Positions 1 through 10,905 of a stretch of DNA of 64,000 nt are shown here, in pieces. Each line of letters opens with the position of its first letter. Within the stretch, counting starts at the first letter, position 1. The notes below the pieces were generated by a model. That model searched no databases, was not told where the DNA came from, and worked only from the letters and a program-made list of their open reading frames with translations. The position numbers were made by a program, and so were the translations under genes. Source of the DNA: Phyllobacterium bourgognense (GTDB taxonomy: Bacteria; Pseudomonadota; Alphaproteobacteria; Rhizobiales; Rhizobiaceae); assembly GCF_003337575.1 (NCBI RefSeq), contig NZ_QPJM01000015.1, positions 1 through 64,000 on the forward strand. Reading direction: 5' to 3'.

Positions 1-38
1 TGCAGTTTTCACGCGCTTCGTCGGCGACAGCGCAGCGC

Positions 39-122
39 TCAGTGCCACCTTTGCGAAAAGCATTGGCCGACCATGATCAATGCGGCGATAAAGGCAATCA
101 GCTCGGTCATTTGTAAATCCAT
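39..122 (-). CDS. Small membrane peptide coupled to the DUF982 gene
   Basis: A 27-residue reading frame. Its ATG overlaps the TAA stop of the upstream DUF982 gene (TAATG), and GGAGG lies about 8 bases before the ATG. The peptide has a short polar N-terminus, then a hydrophobic stretch (ELIAFIAALIMVG), then a polar tail, as in a single-pass membrane microprotein. The stop/start overlap and Shine-Dalgarno sequence argue for translational coupling. I recognise no family, and at this length the frame could be fortuitous. Confidence 0.4.
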   Translation of the reverse strand: MDLQMTELIAFIAALIMVGQCFSQRWH

Positions 123-433
123 TATATCGGCCTCCTGTCATTCACGACTGGTGCTGGCGTCAACTCAGCTGGACCAGGGACGTGTGCGAAGTCAGGCGCC
201 AAGGCATCGTGCTTGCGAGCAAAAGCAACCAACAAGCCTCGGGCGGTCTCCGCTTCTACATCACCGCATAGCGCTGCCTTGCACGCCTTGAGCGCCATCG
301 CATGAGCCGGATCCTTTTTTGACAGAGGCCATTCGTTAAGCAATGCATAGGCTTCTGCTACCGTCCTGACCTCGGTTGGAAAACCAAGTCCGACAATGAT
401 CGTGACGGGGGTGTTGAACATATTGTATTGCAT
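122..433 (-). CDS. DUF982 domain protein
   Basis: A 103-residue protein of the rhizobial DUF982 family. It shows the family layout: an N-terminal segment like FNTPVTIIVG, a tryptophan-proline step (LLNEWP), then an alpha-helical half with an invariant-looking cysteine (LKACKAAL) and an aromatic/alanine C-terminal helix. Molecular function of the family is unknown; copies are numerous in Rhizobiales and often sit among stress genes. The ATG is preceded by AAGGAGGAG at good spacing. A tiny hydrophobic peptide frame overlaps its stop. A second, frameshifted DUF982 gene lies at 14429-14705. Confidence 0.8.
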   Translation of the reverse strand: MQYNMFNTPVTIIVGLGFPTEVRTVAEAYALLNEWPLSKKDPAHAMALKACKAALCGDVEAETARGLLVAFARKHDALAPDFAHVPGPAELTPAPVVNDRRPI

Positions 434-583
434 AGGCTCCTCCTTGCTTCGTCTATAGTTGACCAGCTGGTGTTGATGGTGCGCGCAATCGCCGCTGTGA
501 TCGTCGTCCGGCGGCTCCTCTCCTTCGATCTGCTTTCCTCATCGTTTTCTCCCAGTTGCTTTTCTTACAATCGACACGGTGTC

Positions 584-1924
584 CTAGCGGATCACGAGAA
601 AAAGCTTCGTCCCGCCGCGAATGAGATCGAGCGCAATTGTGCGCGTTGCATCTCGCAATGCCGTCGTCAGATCTGAAAGCGACGAGACCGGGCGGCGGTT
701 GACGGCGACAATTACATCGCCGACGCGCAAGCCTGACCGCGCCGCAGTGCTGCCTTCCCCGATATGTTTGACGACAACGGTACCTCCCGCATCCCGAAAC
801 TCCGCGCCCTCGAGGCGATCGACCTGCGCTTCGGTTTCATCGATCGCGCCGGCAACTTCGATGCGTATAGTGACGGATTTGCGCGTTCCGTTGCGCATAT
901 AGTCGATTTCAATTTCCGAGCCGGCCGGGGCGAGTCCGACCCGGTTGCGCAGGTCAGCCGAGCTGGAGATGCGATGTTTATCGACGCTCATGATGACATC
1001 TCCAGCCTGAAGGCCGGCGCCTGCGGCGGGAGAACCTTGTTCGACGCTGCTGACCACCACGCCGGAACTTTCGGTAAGACCGAGCGCCTGCGCCAGATCG
1101 GGGGTCACATCCTGAATAACGACGCCAATACGGCCACGGCGCACCTCGCCATGTTCGATGAGCTGCTGCATCACGGTGGACGCCATGGCGATCGGCACCG
1201 CAAACCCGATACCGACATTGCCGCCGGCCGGGGCGATAATCGCCGTGTTGATACCGACCAACTTGCCGTCTGCCGTCACCAGGGCGCCGCCGGAATTGCC
1301 GGGATTGATTGAGGCATCGGTCTGGATGAAGTCTTCATAGCCTTCGATATTGATGCCGCTGCGGCCGAGCGCACTGACAATGCCCGAGGTTACCGTCTGG
1401 CCGAGGCCGAATGGATTGCCGATCGCCACGACCGTGTCACCAACCCGAAGCGCATCGGAGTCGCCAAACGGCAAGGCCTGCAATTGTGGAGCTTTGATCT
1501 TGACGAGCGCGATATCGGTTGCCTTGTCGCTGCCGACGAGCGCGGCAACAAAGCGGCGGCGATCCTTCAGGGTTACCGAGATTTCACCCGCCTCGGCCAC
1601 AACATGGTGATTGGTGAGGATATAGCCTTTGCCGGCATCGACGATAACGCCGGACCCGGCGCTCATTTTCTGCTGCGTTTCCGGCAGATCGAAATAGCGC
1701 CGGAAGAACGGATCATTGTAGAGAGGATTGGTTTCAGAGGGCGAGGCAGATTTGACCGCGATGTTGACGACAGCGGGCGTCACCTCCTCCAGCACATCGG
1801 CGAGCGGGCGCGTGACCGCACCAATGGCAAGCTGTTGTGGCTGTGCACTAGCCACAGACAACGGTTCAGGACACAGTATGAGAACAAGTGCGGCGCAAAG
1901 ACATCCGGATGAACGCGTCTTCAT
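584..1924 (-). CDS. DegP/DegQ-type periplasmic serine protease (HtrA family)
   Basis: A 446-residue envelope protease/chaperone that degrades misfolded periplasmic proteins. The start was placed at 1924, where GGAGGG precedes ATG and a signal peptide begins (cleavage near residues 25-28). The trypsin-like domain has the triad His107 (TNHHVV), Asp137 (TDIAL) and Ser211 (NPGNSGGAL). Two C-terminal PDZ domains follow at about residues 255-345 and 360-440, the second short. Length and layout fit DegQ/DegP rather than single-PDZ DegS. It reads in the same direction as groESL, separated from groEL by a hairpin, so it is probably a separate unit. I see no GGAAC-type stress promoter upstream. Confidence 0.93.
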   Translation of the reverse strand: MKTRSSGCLCAALVLILCPEPLSVASAQPQQLAIGAVTRPLADVLEEVTPAVVNIAVKSASPSETNPLYNDPFFRRYFDLPETQQKMSAGSGVIVDAGKGYILTNHHVVAEAGEISVTLKDRRRFVAALVGSDKATDIALVKIKAPQLQALPFGDSDALRVGDTVVAIGNPFGLGQTVTSGIVSALGRSGINIEGYEDFIQTDASINPGNSGGALVTADGKLVGINTAIIAPAGGNVGIGFAVPIAMASTVMQQLIEHGEVRRGRIGVVIQDVTPDLAQALGLTESSGVVVSSVEQGSPAAGAGLQAGDVIMSVDKHRISSSADLRNRVGLAPAGSEIEIDYMRNGTRKSVTIRIEVAGAIDETEAQVDRLEGAEFRDAGGTVVVKHIGEGSTAARSGLRVGDVIVAVNRRPVSSLSDLTTALRDATRTIALDLIRGGTKLFLVIR

Positions 1925-2071
1925 ATTGCCCTCCAATCTTTTCAATCCTCCTCCTGGGCCCGCTGGCCATCGGGTGAAGCGGGCTCGATTCCCTTGCGTC
2001 AATGGGCTCCGCTACATCGGTTGAATGTTCGCAGCGCCCAACAGCGTTCCTGGCGTCAGCTCGCGACAAGC

Positions 2072-2101
2072 GGCTGTGCCCCCCCGGGCACGGGCACAGC
2101 C
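2072..2101 (-). terminator. Hairpin downstream of groEL
   Basis: A perfect 10-base inverted repeat (GGCTGTGCCC / GGGCACAGCC) with a 10-base loop, eight bases past the groEL stop. The uridine tract is weak, so it may act as a Rho-assisted terminator or 3' stabiliser. Confidence 0.55.
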
Positions 2102-2108
2102 TTGCGCA

Positions 2109-3743
<1,635 letters not shown>

Positions 3744-3795
3744 CTACTCCTTCAGATCGGCGGCGTTGCATTGTTCGTGTTTTAAATCGGCATCG

Positions 3796-4110
3796 TCAGG
3801 CTGCCCTTTTCGCCACGTTCTCGGCCTCAATTACCCCCATGACATCGGATTCCTTCATGATCAGGAGCTCCTCGCTCTTGAGCCTGATCTCGGTGCCGGA
3901 CCATTTGCCGAACAAAATGCGGTCGCCAACCTTGACGTCGAGCGGCTGCAATTGGCCGCTTTCGTCGCGCGCGCCGGGCCCGGTGGCAATGACCTCGCCC
4001 TCCTGCGGCTTTTCCTTGGCGGTATCGGGGATGATGATGCCGCCGGCTGTTTTTTCGTCAGCCTCGATCCGGCGCACCAGAATACGGTCATGCAATGGAC
4101 GGAACGTCAT
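3796..4110 (-). CDS. groES: 10 kDa co-chaperonin GroES
   Basis: A 104-residue co-chaperonin, the heptameric lid of GroEL. It begins [12 protein letters not shown] and contains the mobile-loop region with [13 protein letters not shown], both diagnostic. It is the first gene of the groES-groEL operon, and its upstream region carries a perfect CIRCE operator. The standard family length is about 95-105 residues. Confidence 0.96.
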   Translation of the reverse strand: MTFRPLHDRILVRRIEADEKTAGGIIIPDTAKEKPQEGEVIATGPGARDESGQLQPLDVKVGDRILFGKWSGTEIRLKSEELLIMKESDVMGVIEAENVAKRAA

Positions 4111-4257
4111 GTCGTTCTCCTCTTAAGACAAACAAATTTTTGAAGTTCCTCCGCGCCGCATCCGGACCGGCGCGGATCGCGCGATCCTTTGAAGGCATCG
4201 CGCGCACAACGAATTGGTTTCACACATTTAGCATTTCAAGAGGGTGATGAAAAAAAT

Positions 4258-4284
4258 TTAGCACTCGCCCCTATAGAGTGCTAA
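4258..4284 (-). promoter_or_regulatory. CIRCE operator (HrcA binding site) upstream of groESL
   Basis: TTAGCACTC, nine bases, GAGTGCTAA: an exact match to the CIRCE inverted repeat bound by the HrcA heat-shock repressor, located about 150 bases upstream of the groES start. It predicts HrcA-dependent heat induction of the groESL operon. hrcA itself is not in the window. Confidence 0.95.
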
Positions 4285-4406
4285 TGCCATGGATTCATAC
4301 AACGAATCCTTTCTTCCGCGATTGCCGGGCTGTGGGATTGTGATCGAATTGGGCCTGAGAACGAACCGTCGCCTGACGTTTATCACGCCGAAAAGATGAG
4401 GCCTCT

Positions 4407-4787
4407 TCAGATCTTTTGACCTATATGGCCGTACGGGAGGCCGCGTCTTTCGGCTTCTTTGACAATCGTCGCAACAATGTCATTGAACGGAATGCGGACA
4501 AACCGTCCAGCATAGAACCTAGCGACGGCCTCGACGTCGATACGTCCACAGCCTTTCGGCAATGCTTCCATGTCAGCCGCCACCTGTTGCTCTAGTTTGC
4601 CTCTGTCATCCAATGGCCGCATCTCCCACGAGATATGGTGCAACACCCTCTTGCAAGCAGCATGTAGCGTCCGGCGCACATCGATTCCGGGACCGCTGTC
4701 TTCGCTTAGTTCGATGCGGTGATCAATGACCCCAACACCATTGCGTGCTGCCAACACACGAGACCGCAGGCGGCGCCGTTCATTCAA
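4407..4787 (-). CDS. Conserved-looking hypothetical protein, coupled to upstream gene
   Basis: A 126-residue protein I do not recognise. The longest frame starts at TTG 4787, which overlaps the stop of the preceding 77-residue gene. A GTG near 4757 is an alternative, so the start is uncertain. The central and C-terminal parts (HISWEMRPLDDR, ARFYAGRFVRIPFND) look like a folded alpha/beta domain, with no signal peptide or membrane segment. The overlap implies co-translation with the 77-residue protein. Confidence 0.55.
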   Translation of the reverse strand: MNERRRLRSRVLAARNGVGVIDHRIELSEDSGPGIDVRRTLHAACKRVLHHISWEMRPLDDRGKLEQQVAADMEALPKGCGRIDVEAVARFYAGRFVRIPFNDIVATIVKEAERRGLPYGHIGQKI

Positions 4788-5013
4788 CCGGTGGGATCTC
4801 GCTTATTTCCTCAGCCTCAAGAAGATCGATCAGGGCCGCGATCCGGCTTCCAGGGAGAGGGCGACTTTCTCCCATCAACACTTCGTCGTTGTTCAGCCAT
4901 ATCAGGGCTTGTCGCAATTCATCAAGCGATGCCCCCGTCGAAATGATTTCCGCAATTGTCATCTCGTCTGCCGGACCTAGCACCGAAGTCACGTCCTTAC
5001 GCGTCATAACCAT
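4780..5013 (-). CDS. Small acidic hypothetical protein
   Basis: A 77-residue acidic protein beginning MVMTRKDVTSVLGP. It is helical by composition and ends in an acidic segment (LLEAEEISE). It resembles short conserved rhizobial proteins of unknown function starting M-TRKDV-.-LGP, but I cannot name a family. AAGGA lies close to the first ATG; the third residue (ATG) is an alternative start with better spacing. It overlaps the following gene by 8 bases. Confidence 0.6.
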   Translation of the reverse strand: MVMTRKDVTSVLGPADEMTIAEIISTGASLDELRQALIWLNNDEVLMGESRPLPGSRIAALIDLLEAEEISEIPPVE

Positions 5014-5386
5014 CGTTCCTTCTCCCCGGTTACTCTATCGCATCATGCTTGCCGTCGCCGGCTTTACCGACGAGGAGCTGACGATCACGTATGAACGCAA
5101 TCTCTCGTGATCAATGCGCAAAGGCGAAAGACGAGGAGATGCAAACCCCGACGGAAAATCGGCGGTGAAAAAAGCAACTTGCCGTTGCTGCCGGACTGCG
5201 GGTCCATACCGACCGTGCGCTTAAGTTACGATAGCCCGCATCAACGATCGTCTTGCCCCGGTTCACTTGCCCGCCTCCAACACGCCGGGATTGCACCCAG
5301 AGTCTAAAGCTCCGCGCCTGCCAATCCCGCGGATCTGTCCAAAAATCGAAAAAGTTGGGAGAAATTCGTTCAAGCGACGCGGTGCT
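5014..5386. other. Intergenic region, no gene recognised
   Basis: A divergent spacer between the 77-residue gene and the DUF892 gene. It contains only unconvincing frames; the stress-type promoter begins at 5387. Confidence 0.5.
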
Positions 5387-5411
5387 GGAACGATTCGCTC
5401 GCAAGGTTGTT
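5387..5411 (+). promoter_or_regulatory. EcfG-type general-stress promoter (DUF892 gene)
   Basis: GGAAC, 17 bases, GTT (-10 TGTT), 32 bases before the DUF892 start at 5444. It matches the alphaproteobacterial EcfG consensus GGAAC-N16-17-CGTT. Confidence 0.8.
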
Positions 5412-5443
5412 GGGAGGGCAAAAATTACCAGGAGGAACTAAAG

Positions 5444-5953
5444 ATGGCCACCGCCGATACTACATTGAACGACTGGCTTCGGGACGCTCATGCGATGGAA
5501 CAACAAGCGCTCACCATGCTGAAAGGCCAAGAGAGCCGGCTGAACAGCTATCCCGATCTGCGCCAACGCATTTCGCAGCATATCCGCGAGACCGAACGAC
5601 ACGCGGAATTGATTCGGGCTTGCCTTGAACGGCGCAACACGGACACTTCTGGACTTAAAGATGCTGGCGCGAAGCTCACGGCACTTGGGCAATCGCTCAG
5701 TGGAATTTTTGTCAGCGACGAAGTGGTGAAATGCTCGCTTGCCAACTACACATTTGAGCATATGGAGATCGCAAGCTATAAAATGCTGATGGAAGCTGCC
5801 AACGTCGTCGGCGACTCCGAGACCGAGCGCGTGTGTGAAGAAATTTTAGCAGAAGAGGAGGCCATGGCTAGCTGGCTCGCAGATCATGCTGGAGACGTGA
5901 TACGTACATTCCTGCAGCGTTCGGCAACTGACGCAGAGTCAGCCAAACGCTAG
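5444..5953 (+). CDS. DUF892 ferritin-like protein (YciF type)
   Basis: A 169-residue four-helix ferritin-like protein of the YciE/YciF family, linked in other bacteria to osmotic and oxidative stress. Likely metal-ligating acidic/His pairs recur along the helices (RETERHAELI, YTFEHMEIASY, CEEILAEEEAMASWL). The start at 5444 was chosen because AGGAGGAAC precedes it and the frame upstream lacks family similarity. It is the first of three DUF892 genes here (others at 14877 and 54419) and the most divergent. An EcfG-type promoter lies immediately upstream. Confidence 0.85.
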   Translation: MATADTTLNDWLRDAHAMEQQALTMLKGQESRLNSYPDLRQRISQHIRETERHAELIRACLERRNTDTSGLKDAGAKLTALGQSLSGIFVSDEVVKCSLANYTFEHMEIASYKMLMEAANVVGDSETERVCEEILAEEEAMASWLADHAGDVIRTFLQRSATDAESAKR

Positions 5954-6733
5954 CGGGAGGCAAACGCAACGACTTTGCAATTGCTTGGACCCTCGACTTT
6001 GAACGTTGGGAAACCGACCAACGTAATTTGATGGGTTACGACCAATCGAACAGCCGTTTCGGAACATTCTTTTTCTGACGTGAAACAAAAGGAAATTCCG
6101 ACGTAGGTCTCGTGCGTTGCGGGGCTAACCAATCTGCCGAACAGCCTCCGACTACCGCGTGCCCCAGACCTTCAAGAACGGCGAGGTAGCTCGCAAGACG
6201 ATCGTGATTGCAGGAAAAATAATGTGAAAGGAAATCGTAAAACCAAACTGAATTCGGGCCAGCTCTAGCGCAGAGAATCCGAGCATGGAATTCGTCCCTG
6301 TGTTTGTATCAATCCGTCCCGATCGCGAATGCCAGCGGCTAAGGCGATGCAGCCGTTTACAAACCGTCCCAGTGGGTGTGCCTTTTCAGGCTTATCAATG
6401 TAATTTGCCAGCTTCTTCCTTGGCCGCCTCGATAAGTCCAAACCGTGCGGCACCGGATGAAAGGATTCCCCTTCAAGGCAGGATTGCAAAGCGTGTTGGC
6501 GGCAGTTGAGACTTGGCCAATCCGTTAAAATCGCTCTCGGGCTGGGAGCGTAGATGTGACAACGCGCATCCGCCCGGATGGCTGGTCATGACGGGCATTT
6601 CTTAGAAATAGCGTTCTCCTATCAGAAAGATTCAGTTGCCGAAACGGGCGGGAGTGCGTCGCTCTCAAGCACCGGCAGCCAATTTGATCTCTGGTGACCT
6701 CGCAATTGTTCTCCAACGCGTGAGAGCAGTTTC
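5954..6733. other. Long intergenic stretch, no recognisable gene
   Basis: About 780 bases. Frames on both strands are short, lack ribosome-binding sites and resemble no family I know. It may hold degenerate sequence. Confidence 0.4.
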
Positions 6734-6757
6734 GGAACAATGGATGTAGCACTTGTT
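6734..6757 (+). promoter_or_regulatory. Weak EcfG-like promoter (small paralogue gene)
   Basis: GGAAC, 16 bases, GTT, 22 bases before ATG 6780. The spacing is one base short of the pattern seen elsewhere in this window, so the call is tentative. Confidence 0.4.
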
Positions 6758-6779
6758 AAGCTCCTAATCGACGAACAGT

Positions 6780-6950
6780 ATGAGCGACGATGAAAAGCCA
6801 AAGCGTAATAATGTAGTGCACTGGCAACTTAGACGGCCGGAATATGGAGATGCGCTTCGCTCGCGTCACCTTCCTCTACCAAATGATGCGACTTTCGTGG
6901 AATTGCTGCGGCGCTTGGATGAGGCGGAAACCAACCAGACAAAAAAATGA
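6780..6950 (+). CDS. Small basic protein, paralogue of the 32.6 kb gene
   Basis: A 56-residue frame, MSDDEKPKRN to TNQTKK. Its central part (DALRSR, LPLPND, FVELLRRLDEAE) aligns by eye with the 82-residue protein at 32635-32883 (EALRSR, LPVASD, FEDLLRKLDEAD), which supports it as a real gene although it is short and lacks a clear Shine-Dalgarno sequence. It has no signal peptide or membrane segment and its function is unknown. A marginal EcfG-like promoter precedes it. Confidence 0.6.
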   Translation: MSDDEKPKRNNVVHWQLRRPEYGDALRSRHLPLPNDATFVELLRRLDEAETNQTKK

Positions 6951-7268
6951 TTGTTGGCCTAGGCACGTCGCCAAGCCTTAGCCTTACCGGGTTTGGTCAT
7001 ATCCTGGTTTACTTAAACGGTGCCTCTTCCATCGCGATCGTGCTCGCGACTTCGAGCAAAAACGGGCCCATTAGAGCGCGAGATAGCGCGCCAATCGGGT
7101 GGCGTCTTCAGCGGTTTCGAACTGATCGGATCGCAAGCAGGAACAAGCTTTCCATTGTCCGCTCGGCTCGTCGGCCGCATCACGGGCCAGATGGAACGCG
7201 GCTCGACACCATATCCAAATCGTGAGGGCAAAATTATTGTGCGGTATCGCACACTTAGCCGTGTTTAA
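6951..7268. other. Intergenic region, no gene recognised
   Basis: About 320 bases before the stress promoter of the glycosyltransferase/mutase gene. A 79-codon antisense frame exists but has no family resemblance or ribosome-binding site. Confidence 0.4.
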
Positions 7269-7293
7269 GGAACCTAGTTGGCAGCCAGCGGTT
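7269..7293 (+). promoter_or_regulatory. EcfG-type promoter (GT-UGM fusion gene)
   Basis: GGAAC, 17 bases, GTT (-10 GGTT), 30 bases before ATG 7324. Confidence 0.75.
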
Positions 7294-7323
7294 CGAAGGA
7301 CAAACCTACCATTAGGAGTCCTG

Positions 7324-9669
7324 ATGAACATACGCGAAAACTCCACGATATTTCAGCACAACAACGTCGACGAGCACGGCCCACTTATATGTTTTTCTCA
7401 CCTCAGATGGGATTTTGTCTATCAGCGCCCCCAGCATCTCATGGAGCGGTTTGCAATCAATAGGCGCGTATTCTTCTTTGAAGAAATGATTCGTACCGAT
7501 CACCACGCGGCCTACCTCGAATTCCACGCGTTTAAGGGGTCCGGTGTCAAATGCATCCGCCCCCGCATTCCCCACAGCTTTTCCGATACCCGCACCCGGG
7601 ATGCGTTGAAGGACCTGGTGCGTCAATTGATTGACTTGAGCGGGGGCCGAAAGCCAACCTTCTGGTTTTACACGCCGATGATGTACGATTTCGCAGGGGG
7701 GATCGACGCTGAACTCGTGATTTATGACTGCATGGACGAATTGGCGAATTTTCTAGGCGCGCCGGCGCGTCTTGATTCATTGGAAACTGAATTAATAAGA
7801 AGGGCAGATGTCGTATTCACAGGTGGATACAGTTTGTTCGAAGCAAAGCGGCTGCTTCACGATAACATCCATCCTTTTCCTTCGGGCGTTGACATCGAGC
7901 ACTTTCGCATTGCCCGCAGCGGACTTTGTGAACCTGTTGGCGCGACAACCATAGGCCGTCCTACATTGGGCTACTATGGAGTTATCGACGAACGCCTGGA
8001 TTTGGCGTTGATCGCGGCGACGGCGGCGGCTCGGCCGGAATGGTCTATTGTATTGATTGGGCCAGTTGTGAAAATCTCCCTAAGTGATCTGCCGCGTGCC
8101 CCCAATATCCACTACGTCGGCCAGGTCCCCTATGCGGACCTTCCCGCCCATCTCGCCGGGTGGGACGTGGCGATTATGCCTTTTGCATTGAACGACGCGA
8201 CGCGTTTTATAAGCCCAACAAAAACGCCTGAGTACCTTGCCTCGGGGCGACCCGTAGTCTCGACGCCAGTTAAGGACGTGGTTCGTCATTATGGCGGAGT
8301 CAAAGGGGTATTCATCGCCGACGATAGTCAGGAATTTATCGAGCTCTGTGAGAGGGCGCTTTCACTCAAAAAATCGGATGGTTCTTGGTTGGCAGGCGTT
8401 GATGAAATCCTCGCGTCCTGCACTTGGGATGAAACCTTCAACCGTATGAACGGCCATCTCGACGCTGCGATGGTTCGCAGAGCGGAATCTGCACGAAATC
8501 TTTCGCATCCACCACTCCGTCGGCAAACTCACACAGGCCAGAGGTATGATTATCTCATCGTCGGCGCTGGCTTTGCCGGCTCAGTGCTGGCGGAGCGACT
8601 GGCCTCCGATGGTGGTAAACGCGTGCTCCTGTGCGATCGTCGCCCCCACGTAGGCGGCAATGCTTACGATTTCCACGATGCGAGTGGCATCCTTGTCCAC
8701 AAATACGGTCCGCACATCTTTCATACGAACAGCGACGCAATTTTTTCTTATCTATCCAGGTTCACCGCTTGGCGGGCTTACGAACACCGCGTCCTGGCTG
8801 GTGTGGCGGGAGCGCTGCTGCCGATCCCAATCAATCGCACAACGCTCAACGGACTTTATGGGCTCGACCTTCGAAATGACGGACAAGCCGCGGCTTTTCT
8901 GACCAGCCGTGCGGAAAACTTAGAGGCGATCGTTTCTTCAAAGGATGTGGTTGTCGCGGCCGTCGGTCGTGATCTTTACCGCACTTTTTTCGAGGGTTAC
9001 ACACGCAAGCAATGGGGCCTCGACCCCTCCGAGCTCGATAAGTCCGTCACTGCCCGGATTCCCACTCGCACAAACACGGACGATCGCTATTTTCAGGACA
9101 GTATCCAGGCCATGCCCCTAAATGGCTATTCTCACATGTTTGAGAATATGCTTGACCATGACAATATAGATATCCTGCTGGAAGCAGATTTTTCTGATGT
9201 GCGCAAGGACTATGAGGCAGCTCATACGATTTTTACCGGGCCAATCGATGAATATTACGGTCATAGGTTTGGAGCGCTGCCCTATCGAAGCTTGCAGTTT
9301 AAGCATGAAACGCACGATAGACGACGCGTCCAACCTGTGGGCGTGATAAACTATCCATCAGAAGAAATTCCTTATACCCGCATTACAGAGTATAAACACC
9401 TCACCGGGCAGGTTCACCCGAAAACCAGCGTGAGCTATGAATTTGCTTGCGCACAGGGAGACCCGTACTATCCGATCCCACGTGCGGAAAATCAGGCTCT
9501 TTTCAAGCGGTACGAGCAACTTGCCAAGGCAAGTCGTAATGTCACTTTCGTCGGCCGTCTGGCCACATATAAATACTACAATATGGATCAGGTTGTCGGC
9601 CAGGCCTTGGCTGCCTATAGGCGCTTGCGTACCTTGACGAGTGGTGAAAAGTTGGCTTCGCGATCATGA
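7324..9669 (+). CDS. Glycosyltransferase / UDP-galactopyranose mutase fusion
   Basis: A 781-residue two-domain enzyme. Residues 1 to about 400 are a GT4-like glycosyltransferase: RWDFVYQRPQHLM near the N-terminus, LGYYGVID opening the second Rossmann half, and the donor-binding stretch SPTKTPEYLASGRPVVST. Residues 408-781 are a complete UDP-galactopyranose mutase, a flavoenzyme interconverting UDP-Galp and UDP-Galf: FAD motif VGAGFAGSVLAERL, then GGNAYD, YGPHIFHT and the C-terminal VGRLATYKYYNMDQ. The start at 7324 has AGGAG seven bases upstream. An EcfG-type promoter suggests stress-induced glycan synthesis, possibly galactofuranose transfer to a surface polymer. Its stop overlaps an ATG (ATGA at 9666), suggesting that a coupled downstream gene was displaced by the IS110 insertion. 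Confidence 0.9.
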   Translation: MNIRENSTIFQHNNVDEHGPLICFSHLRWDFVYQRPQHLMERFAINRRVFFFEEMIRTDHHAAYLEFHAFKGSGVKCIRPRIPHSFSDTRTRDALKDLVRQLIDLSGGRKPTFWFYTPMMYDFAGGIDAELVIYDCMDELANFLGAPARLDSLETELIRRADVVFTGGYSLFEAKRLLHDNIHPFPSGVDIEHFRIARSGLCEPVGATTIGRPTLGYYGVIDERLDLALIAATAAARPEWSIVLIGPVVKISLSDLPRAPNIHYVGQVPYADLPAHLAGWDVAIMPFALNDATRFISPTKTPEYLASGRPVVSTPVKDVVRHYGGVKGVFIADDSQEFIELCERALSLKKSDGSWLAGVDEILASCTWDETFNRMNGHLDAAMVRRAESARNLSHPPLRRQTHTGQRYDYLIVGAGFAGSVLAERLASDGGKRVLLCDRRPHVGGNAYDFHDASGILVHKYGPHIFHTNSDAIFSYLSRFTAWRAYEHRVLAGVAGALLPIPINRTTLNGLYGLDLRNDGQAAAFLTSRAENLEAIVSSKDVVVAAVGRDLYRTFFEGYTRKQWGLDPSELDKSVTARIPTRTNTDDRYFQDSIQAMPLNGYSHMFENMLDHDNIDILLEADFSDVRKDYEAAHTIFTGPIDEYYGHRFGALPYRSLQFKHETHDRRRVQPVGVINYPSEEIPYTRITEYKHLTGQVHPKTSVSYEFACAQGDPYYPIPRAENQALFKRYEQLAKASRNVTFVGRLATYKYYNMDQVVGQALAAYRRLRTLTSGEKLASRS

Positions 9670-9714
9670 GCAAGCATCTCAAACTTATTCTCCAGGCGCT
9701 GAGTAGCTCGCATT

Positions 9715-10889
<1,175 letters not shown>

Positions 10890-10905
10890 TCATGCAGCAG
10901 CGGAT

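Noticed and set aside
73-291. Plus-strand frame antisense to DUF982
   Set aside because: No ribosome-binding site, unnatural composition, and it is a shadow of the supported minus-strand gene.
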